Shown here: one piece after another, positions 1 to 9,896 of the stretch
Layout of the letters: the number at the start of each line of letters is the position of its first letter
How positions within the stretch are numbered: the stretch's first letter is position 1
Assembly (NCBI RefSeq): GCF_947507565.1
Contig: NC_089181.1
Coordinates: forward strand, 986,536-1,050,535
Source of the DNA: Oscarella lobularis
Lineage: Eukaryota; Porifera; Homoscleromorpha; Homosclerophorida; Oscarellidae
Length of the DNA: 64,000 nt
Direction: 5' to 3'
Notes under the pieces: model-generated
What the model saw: only the letters and a program-made list of their open reading frames with translations
Told to the model about the DNA's origin: nothing
Database searches by the model: none
Translations under genes and position numbers: made by a program

Positions 1-46
1 GAGATCGAGTGGCTCCGGCAACCGCAAACGCTGAGCAGAACGTATA

Positions 47-120
47 TTCTTGCACGTCAATTAGTCACCCACTATAGGCTGCAAAATAAGAAAGATTTCC
101 CTACAGGTATTGGGAAGACA
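47..120. repeat. Direct repeat, copy 1
   Basis: A 74-bp segment that recurs in the same orientation at 1458-1530 with only a few differences. It contains a splice-acceptor-like stretch (ttccctacag followed by gtattgggaagaca), so it may be a duplicated intron/exon edge of a host gene rather than a mobile element end. No inverted termini or target duplication were seen. Confidence 0.75.
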
Positions 121-614
121 TTTACAATTTTACCACAGGTTCAGCATCAGTTTTGGAAACGTCGACTGCAAACTGTTTCAGGACACGAATATTTCCATCT
201 TTAGTGCCTTCATTTTCATCCAAAATTTCTAAGGGAGTGACGTCTGGCTTCGAAGGCGTCATATAAGGAAAAGATGCTGGGCAGAAGAACGATAGTTTCG
301 CGAGACCCGGAAAGGTATCTGTCAGAAATCTCATGACAAAGAGAGTGCCTTCTTCAACAAATTCGTCGTTTTCTCTCCGTGACGGTAGGATGTCCCATTC
401 CTGCACATCACTTCGTTTGGTACAGGAAACGTTTCAAAGATAATAATCAAATCAGGTATATGCTTCCTACTCGTCTATGATCGGGATATGTTGATGGCAG
501 CTCCGCGTTTGGAAAATCGATCACGAAACGAGTTGTCATATCCCATCGCTCAAGATGTTTGTCTACAATAGCTAATTGAATACATAAATCATTGTGAATG
601 GATTACCCGATCGT

Positions 615-1214
615 TCATGGGAAACACGCTTTGTTATGTTTAAGTTGTCGTATGTCCAAATTCTGAGCGTTGAAACGGGGGAAACGGTCAAGCACCGAGC
701 AATTCTTTTTAGGCAGTCCCATGAATGTCATTGAATGATTATATGAGGTACAAACCCCCAATATATTCATTGCTCTTATAACCTGAAAAAATAGGATTAC
801 CACTCAAACGATTATTATGACGTTTAGATGAACTTGTTTGCTGGTGCCGTGGCTAAGCATAAGCATCGAAACCTGAGTTGGGAAAGCTAGTGCTTTGCTT
901 CTTCTTGATGTCTGCCTCATCAAAATAGCTACAATGTACCCTACACTCCGCTCCGCCTGTGACATTGTTTCGTCTAAGCTTCTTTTCCCCGATATCAATG
1001 AAAGAAGGACGGAAAAGAGATTTGGGGCAGAACACTTCAGGTTCTGCACATGACTTTGAAAAGAAAATTCTTCACGCTTTTCAGCATGATCGTTTTCGTT
1101 GCAATCGATAAGCAACTGATCGAGTTCAGACGAAAGAACTCGACTGACAGTATTCCAGTCTATCTCTGACGTCTGAGTGCTGACGTCCACTTTAATTAAA
1201 AAATCATGACACAT
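615..1214 (-). pseudogene. Fragment of a DUF6589-type hypothetical gene
   Basis: Two minus-strand exon-like open stretches, roughly 804-1214 and 615-790, the second preceded by a good acceptor (tttttttcag). The first contains a segment around 'GYIVAILMRQTSRRSK' and 'LMLSHGTSKQ', the second 'RAMNILGVCTSYNHSM'. From memory this order resembles the N-terminal part of large cnidarian, sponge and fungal proteins whose C-terminus is DUF6589, many of them transposon-borne. The C-terminal part is absent. The assignment rests on recall of the family pattern and is uncertain. Confidence 0.3.
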
Positions 1215-1457
1215 CGGAAATAATTAGTAAAAAGTTCTCACCGTATTTCGGCTCTGATTTCGTCTTTTTCCGAATACCAGCGTAGACCCAGCCAGCAGCT
1301 CTTTTGACTCGTTCGATTTTGGGAAAGGCTGCTCGAGAGACCCGTCCCAACTCCACATGGCTCAAGGAATCGCTGAATTGCGATCGAACGTCGGAGTGGA
1401 CGTCGCTGACGAGCACAGAGTCGCGGTAATCCGACACCTCGTACTTCTGGACAAGCC

Positions 1458-1530
1458 TTCTTGCACGTCAATTGGTCACCCACTACAGACTGCAAATAAA
1501 AAAGATTTCCCTACAGGTATTGGGAAGACA
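1458..1530. repeat. Direct repeat, copy 2
   Basis: Second copy of the segment at 47-120, about 1.4 kb downstream, same orientation. The two copies bracket the unassigned minus-strand exons at 615-1214, which suggests a local segmental duplication of which only the edges stayed recognisable. Confidence 0.75.
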
Positions 1531-1820
1531 ATGTGTACCATTCAATACCGAGTTCGATAGTACAGAACAGACCAGTCGCAGCAGTCTCTGAAACTCTTCT
1601 GGCTGCTCATCTTCACTACCTAGCGTGCGTGGTGTTGATTGTGTGCTGCGAGGTGAGCATACGCAGTATCATTAATTAAGACGCAAGAATTATATTAATG
1701 ATCCGACCAATCCCGCACTACACGTCGCTGAGAGGTGGCATGACTAGTATTTAATCGATCATATGACCAACCGCTCCCCCAAACGGGGGAGCACATGACC
1801 TATCACGCGGGTCTCAAGTA

Positions 1821-1873
1821 CCAGGCCCTTTTCCCCTCTCGGAGTATTCGGGAGATCAGGGAAAAGGGCCTGG
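1821..1873. repeat. Foldback hairpin with GGCTAG-type flank
   Basis: Inverted arms ccaggcccttttccc (1821-1835) and gggaaaagggcctgg (1859-1873) around a 23-base loop, followed at once by cacgcgaggctag. A smaller hairpin (gctccccc/gggggagc) lies just upstream near 1771-1791. The flanking core ACGCGAGGCTAG is shared with the foldbacks at 11361 and 60089, suggesting one family of short hairpin elements. Confidence 0.6.
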
Positions 1874-2231
1874 CCACGCGAGGCTAGCGAAACACCGGTG
1901 GAAGATGAATCAGTAATTGAAAAAGAGGAGCATAGCGATCATACATACAGCAAAAAAAATTATCGTTGACAATGACAATGGCACGGACAAAATTGATAAT
2001 GGTACCGTGACTGAGACAGCGGCTAAAAAAGCCCCTGTTACAAAACGTAAAGGCTGCAAAGAAACGCCGGACCACTACTCCATCGTCCCCGAATCCGTTT
2101 CTGCTTCAAATGTATGGGGCGCAAGCGAGAATCGATAGCGTCGAAACGGAAACTGCTACTTTCGAACAGTGTCGAAAGCAGCATTTGAAACCGAAGATCA
2201 CCATTTGGAACTTCGGTTACAGATGTTAATT

Positions 2232-2420
2232 TCATGGCAGAATACAAGTCTGCCTTTGAAATGTTCTGCTGCAACAAGGACTATGGAGCTCACATTTCAA
2301 ACGTACGACAAGGAGCTTGGGCAACCCAAGCTGAAATTCATGCAACTGCAACACTTTTTCAAAGTGTATTTACATGGATGAGTAAAGAGTGGGTGGGTGT
2401 GAAATACATACAGACTGAGG
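2232..2420 (+). pseudogene. OTU-like cysteine protease fragment
   Basis: Plus-strand open stretch with 'YGAHISNVRQGAWATQAE' then 'IHATATLFQ'. This resembles the conserved middle of OTU-domain deubiquitinases found in invertebrate transposable elements (pattern G-T-W-A-T-E-x-E-I-x-A-T-A-x-L-x). Only this short piece is recognisable; the N-terminal Asp-Gly-x-Cys loop and the C-terminal His motif are not seen. Family resemblance is from memory. Confidence 0.35.
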
Positions 2421-3100
2421 TTTGAAATAACTTTTCCGGCGCTAATTAGGCTGCCCGTGAACAGAATAGAGATAAAACATTATATAAACCACTTTGATCT
2501 GATTGTACCCATCGATCAAAGAGAGTTAACTTAGGTTTCTCCACGCAAAAGTGCAAAAGCGTGCTACAAGCCAAAGCTAATGAAATTACCCTGCTGATGG
2601 CCAAAGAACAATAGCTACGTCGGCAGGTAAGAGATGGCATTCCAATGAAATGCCTTGGAGGCATTCCAATGGAATGTCTCCTATAATAGCACAAAATTTT
2701 GGAACGTTTCTATACCCCAAAATTTCAAATCTTTGTTGCCAAATAAATGAAAAATGAATAGTCAAAGGTAAAGACTAAAGCTTTTTTAAAACTGCAAATC
2801 AATGTTAGGAAAATATATAAAATACGTAGTAATTTGAGACATGTTCTTTACAGTCGATCAATCAATCAATCAGTCTTTGTCGTTATTACGAAACGTCAGC
2901 AAGACTCTTGGACTTTACATCATGCTGGGAAATGAGGATAAACAAGTTACCTCCTATGGGAAAAGAAGCAGCGTTAGCCAAGTGAGCCGTTTACAACATT
3001 TTTATTGAAAACATAATTAGAAAAGACGTAAAATTAAAACACAAGAAAACAATAAATATGCACTTGCTAAACCTATAGATAATTATGTAATTAGTCATCC

Positions 3101-3532
3101 CTATCTAAAAGTTTCTGTTCGTCCATCTCCTCCTTGGGCCCCTTCTCCTTCTCCTTCTTCTCTTCCATCTTTTTTTTCCTCCTCCTTTTCCTCTGATGAT
3201 GGAGGCTTGCGCTGGCCACCGCCCTGAATAAGATTGAATAAGATTGAGGGCGGTGGCCAGCATTTCTATACCTCCGCCGCTCGGGCGGAGGAACCGCCAT
3301 GGTGCGATCACTATTTCTAGCGATCCACCACGGTGGCTCGATCGCACGACAAATTCACTAATTAATTCTAACGCGAGTGATCGCGAACTCTTACTTTTCC
3401 GACCGCGATGCCATTGCGACCACTTCGACCGGTACCACGGCCACGGCCGCGACCGCGGTCGACGTGATCGTCTTCGCCGCCACCACGGCCACGGCCGGGG
3501 CCGCCTGTTCCTTTCTCGGCTGCCGACGACAT
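3101..3532 (-). CDS. Candidate two-exon RG-rich small protein
   Basis: Exon 1 (3395-3532) starts at an ATG and encodes 46 codons beginning MSSAAEKGTGGPGRGRGGG, rich in RG/GRG repeats, and ends at a good donor (ggaaaa|gtaaga). A possible exon 2 (3101-3211) keeps phase 0, encodes a Glu/Lys/Gly-rich tail and ends at TAG. Together they make about 82 residues. The intron (3212-3394) holds a strong hairpin (ggccaccgccct / agggcggtggcc). RG repeats suggest an RNA-binding or nucleolar protein, but no domain is recognisable. The acceptor lacks a pyrimidine tract, so the second exon is doubtful; this could also be the first exon of a longer gene. Confidence 0.35.
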
Positions 3533-3599
3533 GTATTTTACGCGCTGTGTAACAATAGATATCTATGTGTGACGTAACAATGAAAAGTGTAAGCACGTG

Positions 3600-5400
3600 A
3601 TTTATTTAAAACGGTAACAACGGTGGGAGGCTCCTCATGATGGCTATCCAAGCCATCATTATCTAGTGAGCCGACCTCCGCAGTTGTACGGGGTGGCAAA
3701 CGCAGTTTGCGAGCCCGTATAACGGCGAGGGAGGCTCTCAAACGTAATCTTAGGGCCGGAAGTGTCTGCCTGTCTGTCTGTACAGTGTACCCACGCATGA
3801 ATGTACCACGTGACCTTTCGCGGTAAATTCCGCGAAATTCAAAATCTCTGCATCTCTCGTACTTCGCGGCTATTCGCACGGAGTTAGGAATGCCTAATCT
3901 CGTACTTGGTCGAAGATTTAGTCAATCGGTTGGTTGCATTTCGCGTAATCGCCTTCCATTGCGCAAATAGTCAACTTTTTCGTTTCCAGCGTTGGATCCC
4001 GCTGTAGCTATTCGATGTCTTTCTCGAAATCGATAGTTCCTCTATATTCTTTAGCATTGGTCGAAGCGATTTTCGTTCCGTCATCGTTGGCAGTTTCGCT
4101 TCGAAATTCCGTTGCTAAGCTCCTTTATTAGACCATAGGCTTTGTTTCGCCGCTTAGCCCCTGCAGGAAAATACGCGGAAGGGAGAAAAAAGGATTGGTA
4201 GAAGCGATTTGGCTTTCCCGTTTTTGTTCGTGAGTTATTGCTCGCCGAGTCGTCGCTAGGAATGCCTTCTTTGGCGTCTTAGCGCGCTCTATGGTTCGAT
4301 GGATCACATTGAAAAATTCACCTTTTCGTCCGTCGTACAAGCTGTGAAGCTTTACTGTGGTGCCGACGACGTCGCTCTTTCGGTCACAGTCGTCCTCGAA
4401 TGGGAGTCAGGGACCAATTCAACCGGCACGACCGATACCGGTATCGGTATTTGCGAGGTGCCGCGGACGCCGAAAAATGACCGGGCATCTCACAAAAGAC
4501 GGCGCCGCCAAACTGCGGCCATATTTACGGCGCGGCACGTTAATGGCGGAGGGGTAGGCAGTCCGTACACAATAATATCTATACATACATATATACATAC
4601 CTTTTCCATAGAGAATTTTTGAGCGGCCCTAATCCAACGCTGAGCAGCTCGTCGTTTTCAGGCTAATTCAAAATCGATACACATTCAGAAGTTCTACTTT
4701 TTCGACGAGATTGGCGCCCCAAATTTTCAAAGTGGCGAGGCCGGTGGCGTTTGCAATTGCTGCTTTGACGACTTCATTTGCGTCCGAGTAATGTTGCGTC
4801 GGTATATTGTATAACTTTGCGCTTTCACGTCAAGTATTTGGCCGGAAAAAAAGCGACCGACTTCATTCAGTGTGACCGGCACACAATTTTCAGATACGCG
4901 CCCCAAATAATGCGTTAAAACAGAATTTTTTGCGGCGACATGGCAAGTTTTAAGTTCTCCCGAATTTCGGCCATCATTTCGTTGCCAAATTCGTTTTATT
5001 TTAAAAGGACTTAAGAAGAAAGCTTCAGCGGTTGTCGCGCATTCGACAAACTTTCGCGTTTCGCCGGATAGAATGATACAAAACCGATTCGCCCCATTTC
5101 GTCTGCCAAAAATTCGATGAAATGTTTCGACGAATCTTTTGCCTTTAATTAGCTTCGACAAGACGTAGATTTTCGAGTGAGAAACTGCTCGATATACGCA
5201 GAAAACGAAAAAACACGCTTCTACATAAAAAATCGTTAGAATTAAGCAAATCAGCCAAAGTTGACGGACTTATTAAGCCTTCGCGAACAACGAAAAAGCT
5301 AATTAGCCTTAATATGTAAATTTCTTTTAGACAAAGAGGGTTCTAAGAATCCAATAGAGGTAAAGCGTGTTACATCCCGTTGCGTGGGTGGATCTAAGGC
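3600..5400. other. No recognisable gene; unassigned open stretches
   Basis: Two open stretches stand out: plus 4299-4550, which ends at a possible donor (ggaggg|gtaggc), and minus 4727-5161 (144 codons, starting MSKLIKGKRFVETFHRIFGR). Neither matches a family I recognise. Codon use and the donor make a host exon possible at 4299-4550. Confidence 0.3.
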
Positions 5401-5428
5401 GCCGACGGGGTGATAATACCCATGTCAT

Positions 5429-5499
5429 CCCGTTGTCAATGGCAGCGGAATGATATAGGCTCATATTATCCGCTGTCAATGACAACGGGTGATATGGGA
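5429..5499. repeat. Foldback hairpin
   Basis: Imperfect inverted repeat: cccatgtcatcccgttgtca on the left and tgacaacgggtgatatggg on the right, each adjoining a ccgctg/cagcgg segment. The motif atcacccgctgtcattgaga recurs near 5836, just after the next foldback, so both may be parts of one miniature element. Confidence 0.6.
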
Positions 5500-5575
5500 A
5501 AGGTCCCGGCTCTTATATAACGGCACGTGACTGCGAGCCGATCAGAAGCGCTCATTAGAGTGGTGTATCTCGGTT

Positions 5576-5630
5576 ATCCCACTCTTCCGGTCTATACACC
5601 ACTCTTCCGGCCGATACACCACTCATCCGG
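5576..5630. repeat. Short tandem repeat, about 22-bp period
   Basis: Three imperfect copies of a unit containing ccactcttccgg and a tatacac / gatacac spacer. No open frame or spacer diversity; it is not a CRISPR array. Confidence 0.6.
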
Positions 5631-5700
5631 GTTAAAAGTAGCAGATCGCGTTCGAATTCGCGCTCTTGATGGGCTCGCAATCGCGTCCCATTACATAAGC

Positions 5701-5832
5701 TAATTACACAACTACTAACGCTCGTGGGATACGCTATTTAGAGCAGGGGGGTCTGGCCCGAGGCGAAGCCGAGGGCCACAACCCCGCCCCTCGTGCTCTA
5801 AATAGCGTATCCCGCTCGCCGTAGTTGTGTAA
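5701..5832. repeat. Foldback element with 40-bp arms
   Basis: Arms 5701-5745 and 5794-5832 are inverted copies. The core gggatacgctatttagagca (5726-5745) pairs perfectly with 5794-5813, and the outer part (acacaactac...) pairs with mismatches. The 48-base loop is GC-rich. It looks like a small foldback or MITE-type element without coding capacity. Confidence 0.75.
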
Positions 5833-6037
5833 CATACACATCACCCGCTGTCATTGAGAAAGGTCCCGCGTAGTTCGCGAATTGGAACATCGAATTCGCA
5901 GATGACACCCGCGCGAATTCAAAGCTCTAAATAATGGACACTCTCGGGACAGGTGTCAGTGTTCATTATAGGGAGGTTGTCCACTCCAAGAGGTTCGCCT
6001 TTATTTTGATAAATTTCTAGCTAAACTAAATCTCTAG

Positions 6038-7566
6038 CTAAACAATAAATTCGTCTACGGTTGTTTGCCTCTGGAAACGTCTGCGGCAGGCAGCGACGCT
6101 ATCAATGACGAAACCGACGTCTTGGGCGACTTCTAAACATTGTTTGGACTCCAAGTATAGCTTTACGTCCTCGAGCGTTTTCACGACTTCGGGAAAGCTG
6201 CTTATTCTGAGTGGGGCCTCAATTTCCGCTGTCACCTCAATGTCATGGTCTTCGTCGTCCTCGTCTGGTTCGTTAGGTTCTTCTGTGGCAGACTCTGAAG
6301 CTAAGTTGCTCATAAATTGGTCATCCCACTTCTCATCGTCGTATTCATGGCAGATTGGCAAACTGTCTTCGCTGTGCACGTACTCTCCCATGTCACATGC
6401 ACCTTCCAAATTTGTTTCCAAAATTAGCTGTTGCAACACCTGCGCCTGATCGATATCTGGAACTTGCGAAATTTCCATATTGTTATCGAGAATTCCAGCA
6501 TAGCGAAAACATTTTTGAATTGTTTCGGATTTGACTTCCTTCCACGCTTGTGCAACCCTACGGATTGATGTTAGAACATTTACAGACTTGACAACGTCTG
6601 ACGCAGATTCACTTTCTTCAATTCGTGCAAGAACGTACTGGAGGAGTAGCCGTTTGTAATGGATTTTGAAATTTTGAATGATAGCCAGATCCAGAGGGAA
6701 GTTGTATTTGGGAGAAAAAAGAGAAGTTTAATGTTCGAGTATTTACCCTCTTTTGGGTGGCATCCAGCATTATCCAGAACAAGTAGAATTGACCTCTTTT
6801 CAGAGACGAGACGTCTGTTCAGTGATGACAAAACGACATCAAAATTTTTGCTAAGACTTGCTCTGATGAAAATACTTCAGAGGAAGGCTACTCTTCTCTA
6901 CACGACTAAAACATCTTGGGTTTTCGTATTTCCATATAATAACGAGTTTCTCTGTTTCGCCTTCAGCGTTTGCAAAAAAGGCTACGGTCATTCGCTGCTT
7001 ACTTTTCTTTCCACCGCTGCACTTTTCTCCTTTCCTGCCCAATCCTTTTTCTGGCAGAGCCTTCAAGAAGCAGCCAGTCTCATCCATGTTCCCCCATATG
7101 TTGCTCTTCTCGTACGGTTTCGTTTCGGACATCCCCTGATTCGCCAGATATAGCAACCTGCTTTATATTGAATCGTTTTTTCCATTTTTCAAGCCATCCA
7201 TTTGAACCTCTAAAATCATGCTGACATAGACACATAGCTATTTGTTTTGCTTTTTCTGTCAGCATAGGGCCAGTTGGATAAATGTTCTTTGAACAGGCCA
7301 GAGTATACAATTCGTAGAGGTTATCATTTGTGTCTCCCTATTTTGAGACACGCGCTTTCTTTTTTAGATGAAGTGCTGTGATTGGCACATTTTCTTCAAA
7401 CTGGGATAAAATTTTTGCTTTAGTTTTGAGAAGAATGCCAATCTGACTTTTGCTGCATTCGAACCTCTCTGCAAGCTGCCTCAAAGAAGCTGTACCGCCC
7501 TCCGATGCCAACATATTTTTTCTCAACAGTCAAGAAAATTCTCTTCTTTCCTTTTGCAGTCGCCAT
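6038..7566 (-). pseudogene. pogo/Tigger-like transposase, degenerate
   Basis: Starts at an ATG near 7566 and reads in successive open pieces: an N-terminal helix-turn-helix (LRQLAERFECSKSQIGILLK), a CENP-B-type DNA-binding segment (FRGSNGWLEKWKKRFNIK), the first catalytic Asp (NMDETGCFLKALPEKGLGRK), a second (LLVLDNAGCHP), and an acidic C-terminal tail ending near TTVDEFIV. It aligns throughout with the intact 537-aa protein at 18371-19984. The third catalytic Asp region (expected LQPLD) reads LWIWLS, so it is lost. Several frame changes lie between pieces, notably near 6830 and 7130. It would act in the nucleus as a cut-and-paste transposase but cannot be functional now. Confidence 0.85.
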
Positions 7567-7698
7567 GACAAGAATTCAAGTACGCATGCGCCTAACTCGA
7601 CCTTAAGCACGTGGAAGACGCCTTCCATCGATTAGGGTCAGCTAGCCGGGTCTAAAACACCTACACAAAGCGTTGAATGCGTTTTAGAAGGTCCTAGG

Positions 7699-8103
7699 AT
7701 GGTCAGTCAACCGGTTGCGCACCAAGAGTTGGATAGCATAAGCATTTCTTCTTTTATCCGCGGATATCATGTTTACAAAAGCATGTGGACACCAACAGTA
7801 GGAGAAACGTTGCAGCTTCGGCAAGAGCTTCAAAATGAAAAAGACAGAAAAGCCGTGGCAATTATGAAAGAAGCGGTAGTTGTGGGTCATGTGCCATACA
7901 ACCTCGCTCCGACAATAAGTAGATTTCTACAACGAGAAATAAACAAGGGAACAGCAAGAGTTACTGGAAACTACGTAAAGCAGTGTACTGTAAGAGGCTG
8001 CCCGCAGTTGTTCCTGGTTGGAGCGCATGTGATTCAGTCTGTTCGTTTCGATTTTGGCAAACACGTCGACAATGAACTGATGAGACAGTTTTACTGCTGC
8101 TGA
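7699..8103 (+). CDS. HIRAN-domain protein carried by pogo-like transposon
   Basis: Open frame of 134 codons starting MVSQPVAHQE, close to the MTSQPVAS start of the HIRAN ORF in the intact element. HIRAN hallmarks are in order: FIRGYHVYKSMWTPTVGETL (about residues 18-37), the KDRKAVAI segment corresponding to the family's N-x-x-D-x-x-A-V, then VVGHVPYNLA and a helical C-terminal stretch. HIRAN domains (HLTF, Rad5) bind 3' single-stranded DNA ends in known proteins. It starts 132 bp from the divergent transposase start, so a shared promoter is likely. The frame is intact although the neighbouring transposase is broken. The C-terminus is not similar to its sibling's and may be altered by the junction at 8103. 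Confidence 0.8.
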   Translation: MVSQPVAHQELDSISISSFIRGYHVYKSMWTPTVGETLQLRQELQNEKDRKAVAIMKEAVVVGHVPYNLAPTISRFLQREINKGTARVTGNYVKQCTVRGCPQLFLVGAHVIQSVRFDFGKHVDNELMRQFYCC

Positions 8104-9100
8104 CGTCGCCCTGGTGTTGTCCGTGTCGACTCGAACTGTTCAACGTCGTGCTGCTGAAGTCAATGTTAGCATGCGAAGAGTAACTCCAAAGTCGGACGGA
8201 GATATTGATGAAGCAGTGCTACGCATCAAGAATGACGACCCCGAAGCGGGCGAGCGGATGCTGGATGGATACCTGTGCGTAGGGCTATCTGTTCCCCGAA
8301 GCCGTTTAAGGTTTGCACGGTTACTTTCTCATGTCTGTGATTGATGTAAACTCTTTTACAGAGAAAGTATTAGAAGATTTGATCCCGTCGGTGCGGTCGT
8401 TAGACGTAGAATGGCCGTTGTTCGGCGGACGTATTGCGCTTCAGGTCTAAATGCGTTGTGGCACATCGACGGTCATCACAAGCTGATACGGTTAGATAGT
8501 CCTCAACGTTCATTGTCTCTCTGTGCAACCATGGTGTAACATTAATTAAGGTGGAGGCTGGTTACTCATGCTGGAATCGACGGGTTCAGTCGGTGGCCGG
8601 TCTATGCGAGATGCTCGGCAAACAACCGCGCCACTACGGTATTGTCCCTTTTTCGGCAAGCTACACGCACGTACGGGCTGCCCTCAAGAGTTCGTGCCGA
8701 TGCTGGAGGAGAGAACATAGATGTAGCTCGGTTCATGCTTAGCCACAGTAGAAGGGGGCCTGGACGAGGCAGTATCATCATTGGAAGAAGCGTCCACAAT
8801 CAAAGAATTGAGCGATTCTGGCGCGACGTTTTTCAAGGCTGCATTGCGCTGTTCTACCATCTTTTCTACAAGTTAGAAGACGCACAATTATTAAATCCTT
8901 TGGATGAGAGTCACCTTTTTTGTCTTCATTACGTTTTCATTCCGCGCATCAATACCGCACTGCAAGCATTTGTGGCGGCGTATGAACAGCATCGAATAAG
9001 AACGGCTCACAACAGATCTCCTCTTCAGCTTTCGGCTCGTGGCCAGTACTTCGCTTCGCCCTCTGACTTAACAGCACCTATCACTGACGTACGACTGTAG
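8104..9100 (+). mobile_element. Integrase-core element relic (fossil)
   Basis: Broken remains of a gene for a DDE integrase-core protein of the kind found scattered in fish, cnidarian and sponge genomes. The recognisable part is [20 protein letters not shown] followed by a [15 protein letters not shown] region. The superfamily is uncertain (a Ginger-like DNA transposon or a virus-like element are both possible), so it is treated as a fossil. It has several breaks and no visible termini. It abuts the pogo-like HIRAN ORF on its left. Related relics lie at 17885-18006 and 28691-30036. Confidence 0.7.
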
Positions 9101-9153
9101 AGTTATAGCGATGGAAGAGCACTTATGAATGAAATTTTGTAGGAGGATATTGA

Positions 9154-9672
9154 TCAATACGGAATAGACTGGAATAGTCCAATACCATTAGAGCAGAACG
9201 ATAGCGCAGTAGAAATTCCAGGAGGATCCGGTGCGTCGAACGTGAACGTGTCGTAGAGATCGAACGCTTCATCTCCGAGCACGTTGAGTAGCGTTGCGAC
9301 TTGCACATCTCGATCTTCGCGTCGTAGTTTCGCAGCGAGGGCGTAATTCTTCCATGCTCGCTCGAATCGCTTCCAATTTTCTCCTTTGTGGACTGGGTCC
9401 GACAAATTCAATACTGCGGGTGGGCGAGCGGTAGTCGTAATGGCAGTGGACATTCTACCACTCCTGTCACCATGTGACGATATGCGCGGATGTATTGGTG
9501 AACGCAAAGTGACTACGTAACAGATGGGCATGCACATATAACATCTAACAGAGAGGTCCCGTATAACATATCGCAACAGGTCGCTTTTTGCCGAAAACGA
9601 TTCTTTGATATACGACTTAAATCCATTCCATTCTTCTACACAATCTTCTTCAGAAGACAGAAGCCGTCCCAC
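9154..9672 (-). mobile_element. Ty3/Gypsy-type gag fragment (fossil)
   Basis: A minus-strand open stretch contains KGENWKRFERAWKNYALAAK followed by a VQVATLLNVLGDEAFDLYDT-like segment, typical of the N-terminal capsid region of gag in Ty3/Gypsy LTR retrotransposons of invertebrates. No pol genes or LTRs are visible nearby; it is an isolated, broken fragment, and its age cannot be judged. Confidence 0.65.
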
Positions 9673-9896
9673 CTACATAAGCTAATTTGCGTATGGTTGG
9701 AGCTCAATGCTAAATTTACACAATCTGCCGAAACGTTCACATTTGAGCGGCGGTGATTTGACCTTCAAGTTGTTCAGATGCCATGTCAACCGAAATGCAG
9801 CAGCAAAATAGTTGACATTAACCGAAAGTTGACATAAGACGAATTACACTTTTAAGCGGATTTAGTGCAATTTACCTGTTACTGCGACCAACTCTT

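Larger units (their letters stand above)
5915..8103. mobile_element. Decayed pogo-like transposon with HIRAN ORF
   Basis: Relic of the same kind as the intact element at 18223-20767: a minus-strand pogo-type transposase (6038-7566) and a plus-strand HIRAN ORF (7699-8103) in divergent orientation. The left end (about 5915-5945, caaagctctaaataatgg then acactctcggga) resembles the terminal repeat of the intact copy. The right terminal repeat is missing, because sequence after the HIRAN stop switches directly into an integrase-core relic. The left boundary is approximate. Confidence 0.75.

Noticed and set aside
47-1530. Pair of direct repeats as LTRs of a small retroelement
   Set aside because: Repeats are only about 74 bp, contain no typical LTR ends, and nothing retroviral lies between; a local duplication is simpler.
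3105-3596. Arg/Pro/Trp-rich minus-strand ORF of 163 codons
   Set aside because: It is the shadow of a GC-rich region; the frame with RG repeats, an ATG and a good splice donor is more convincing.
5576-5630. CRISPR-like array
   Set aside because: Repeats are degenerate, spacers are nearly identical and very short, and the DNA is eukaryotic.
9154-9672. Host gene
   Set aside because: The conserved part matches retrotransposon gag, so it is listed as a fossil only.
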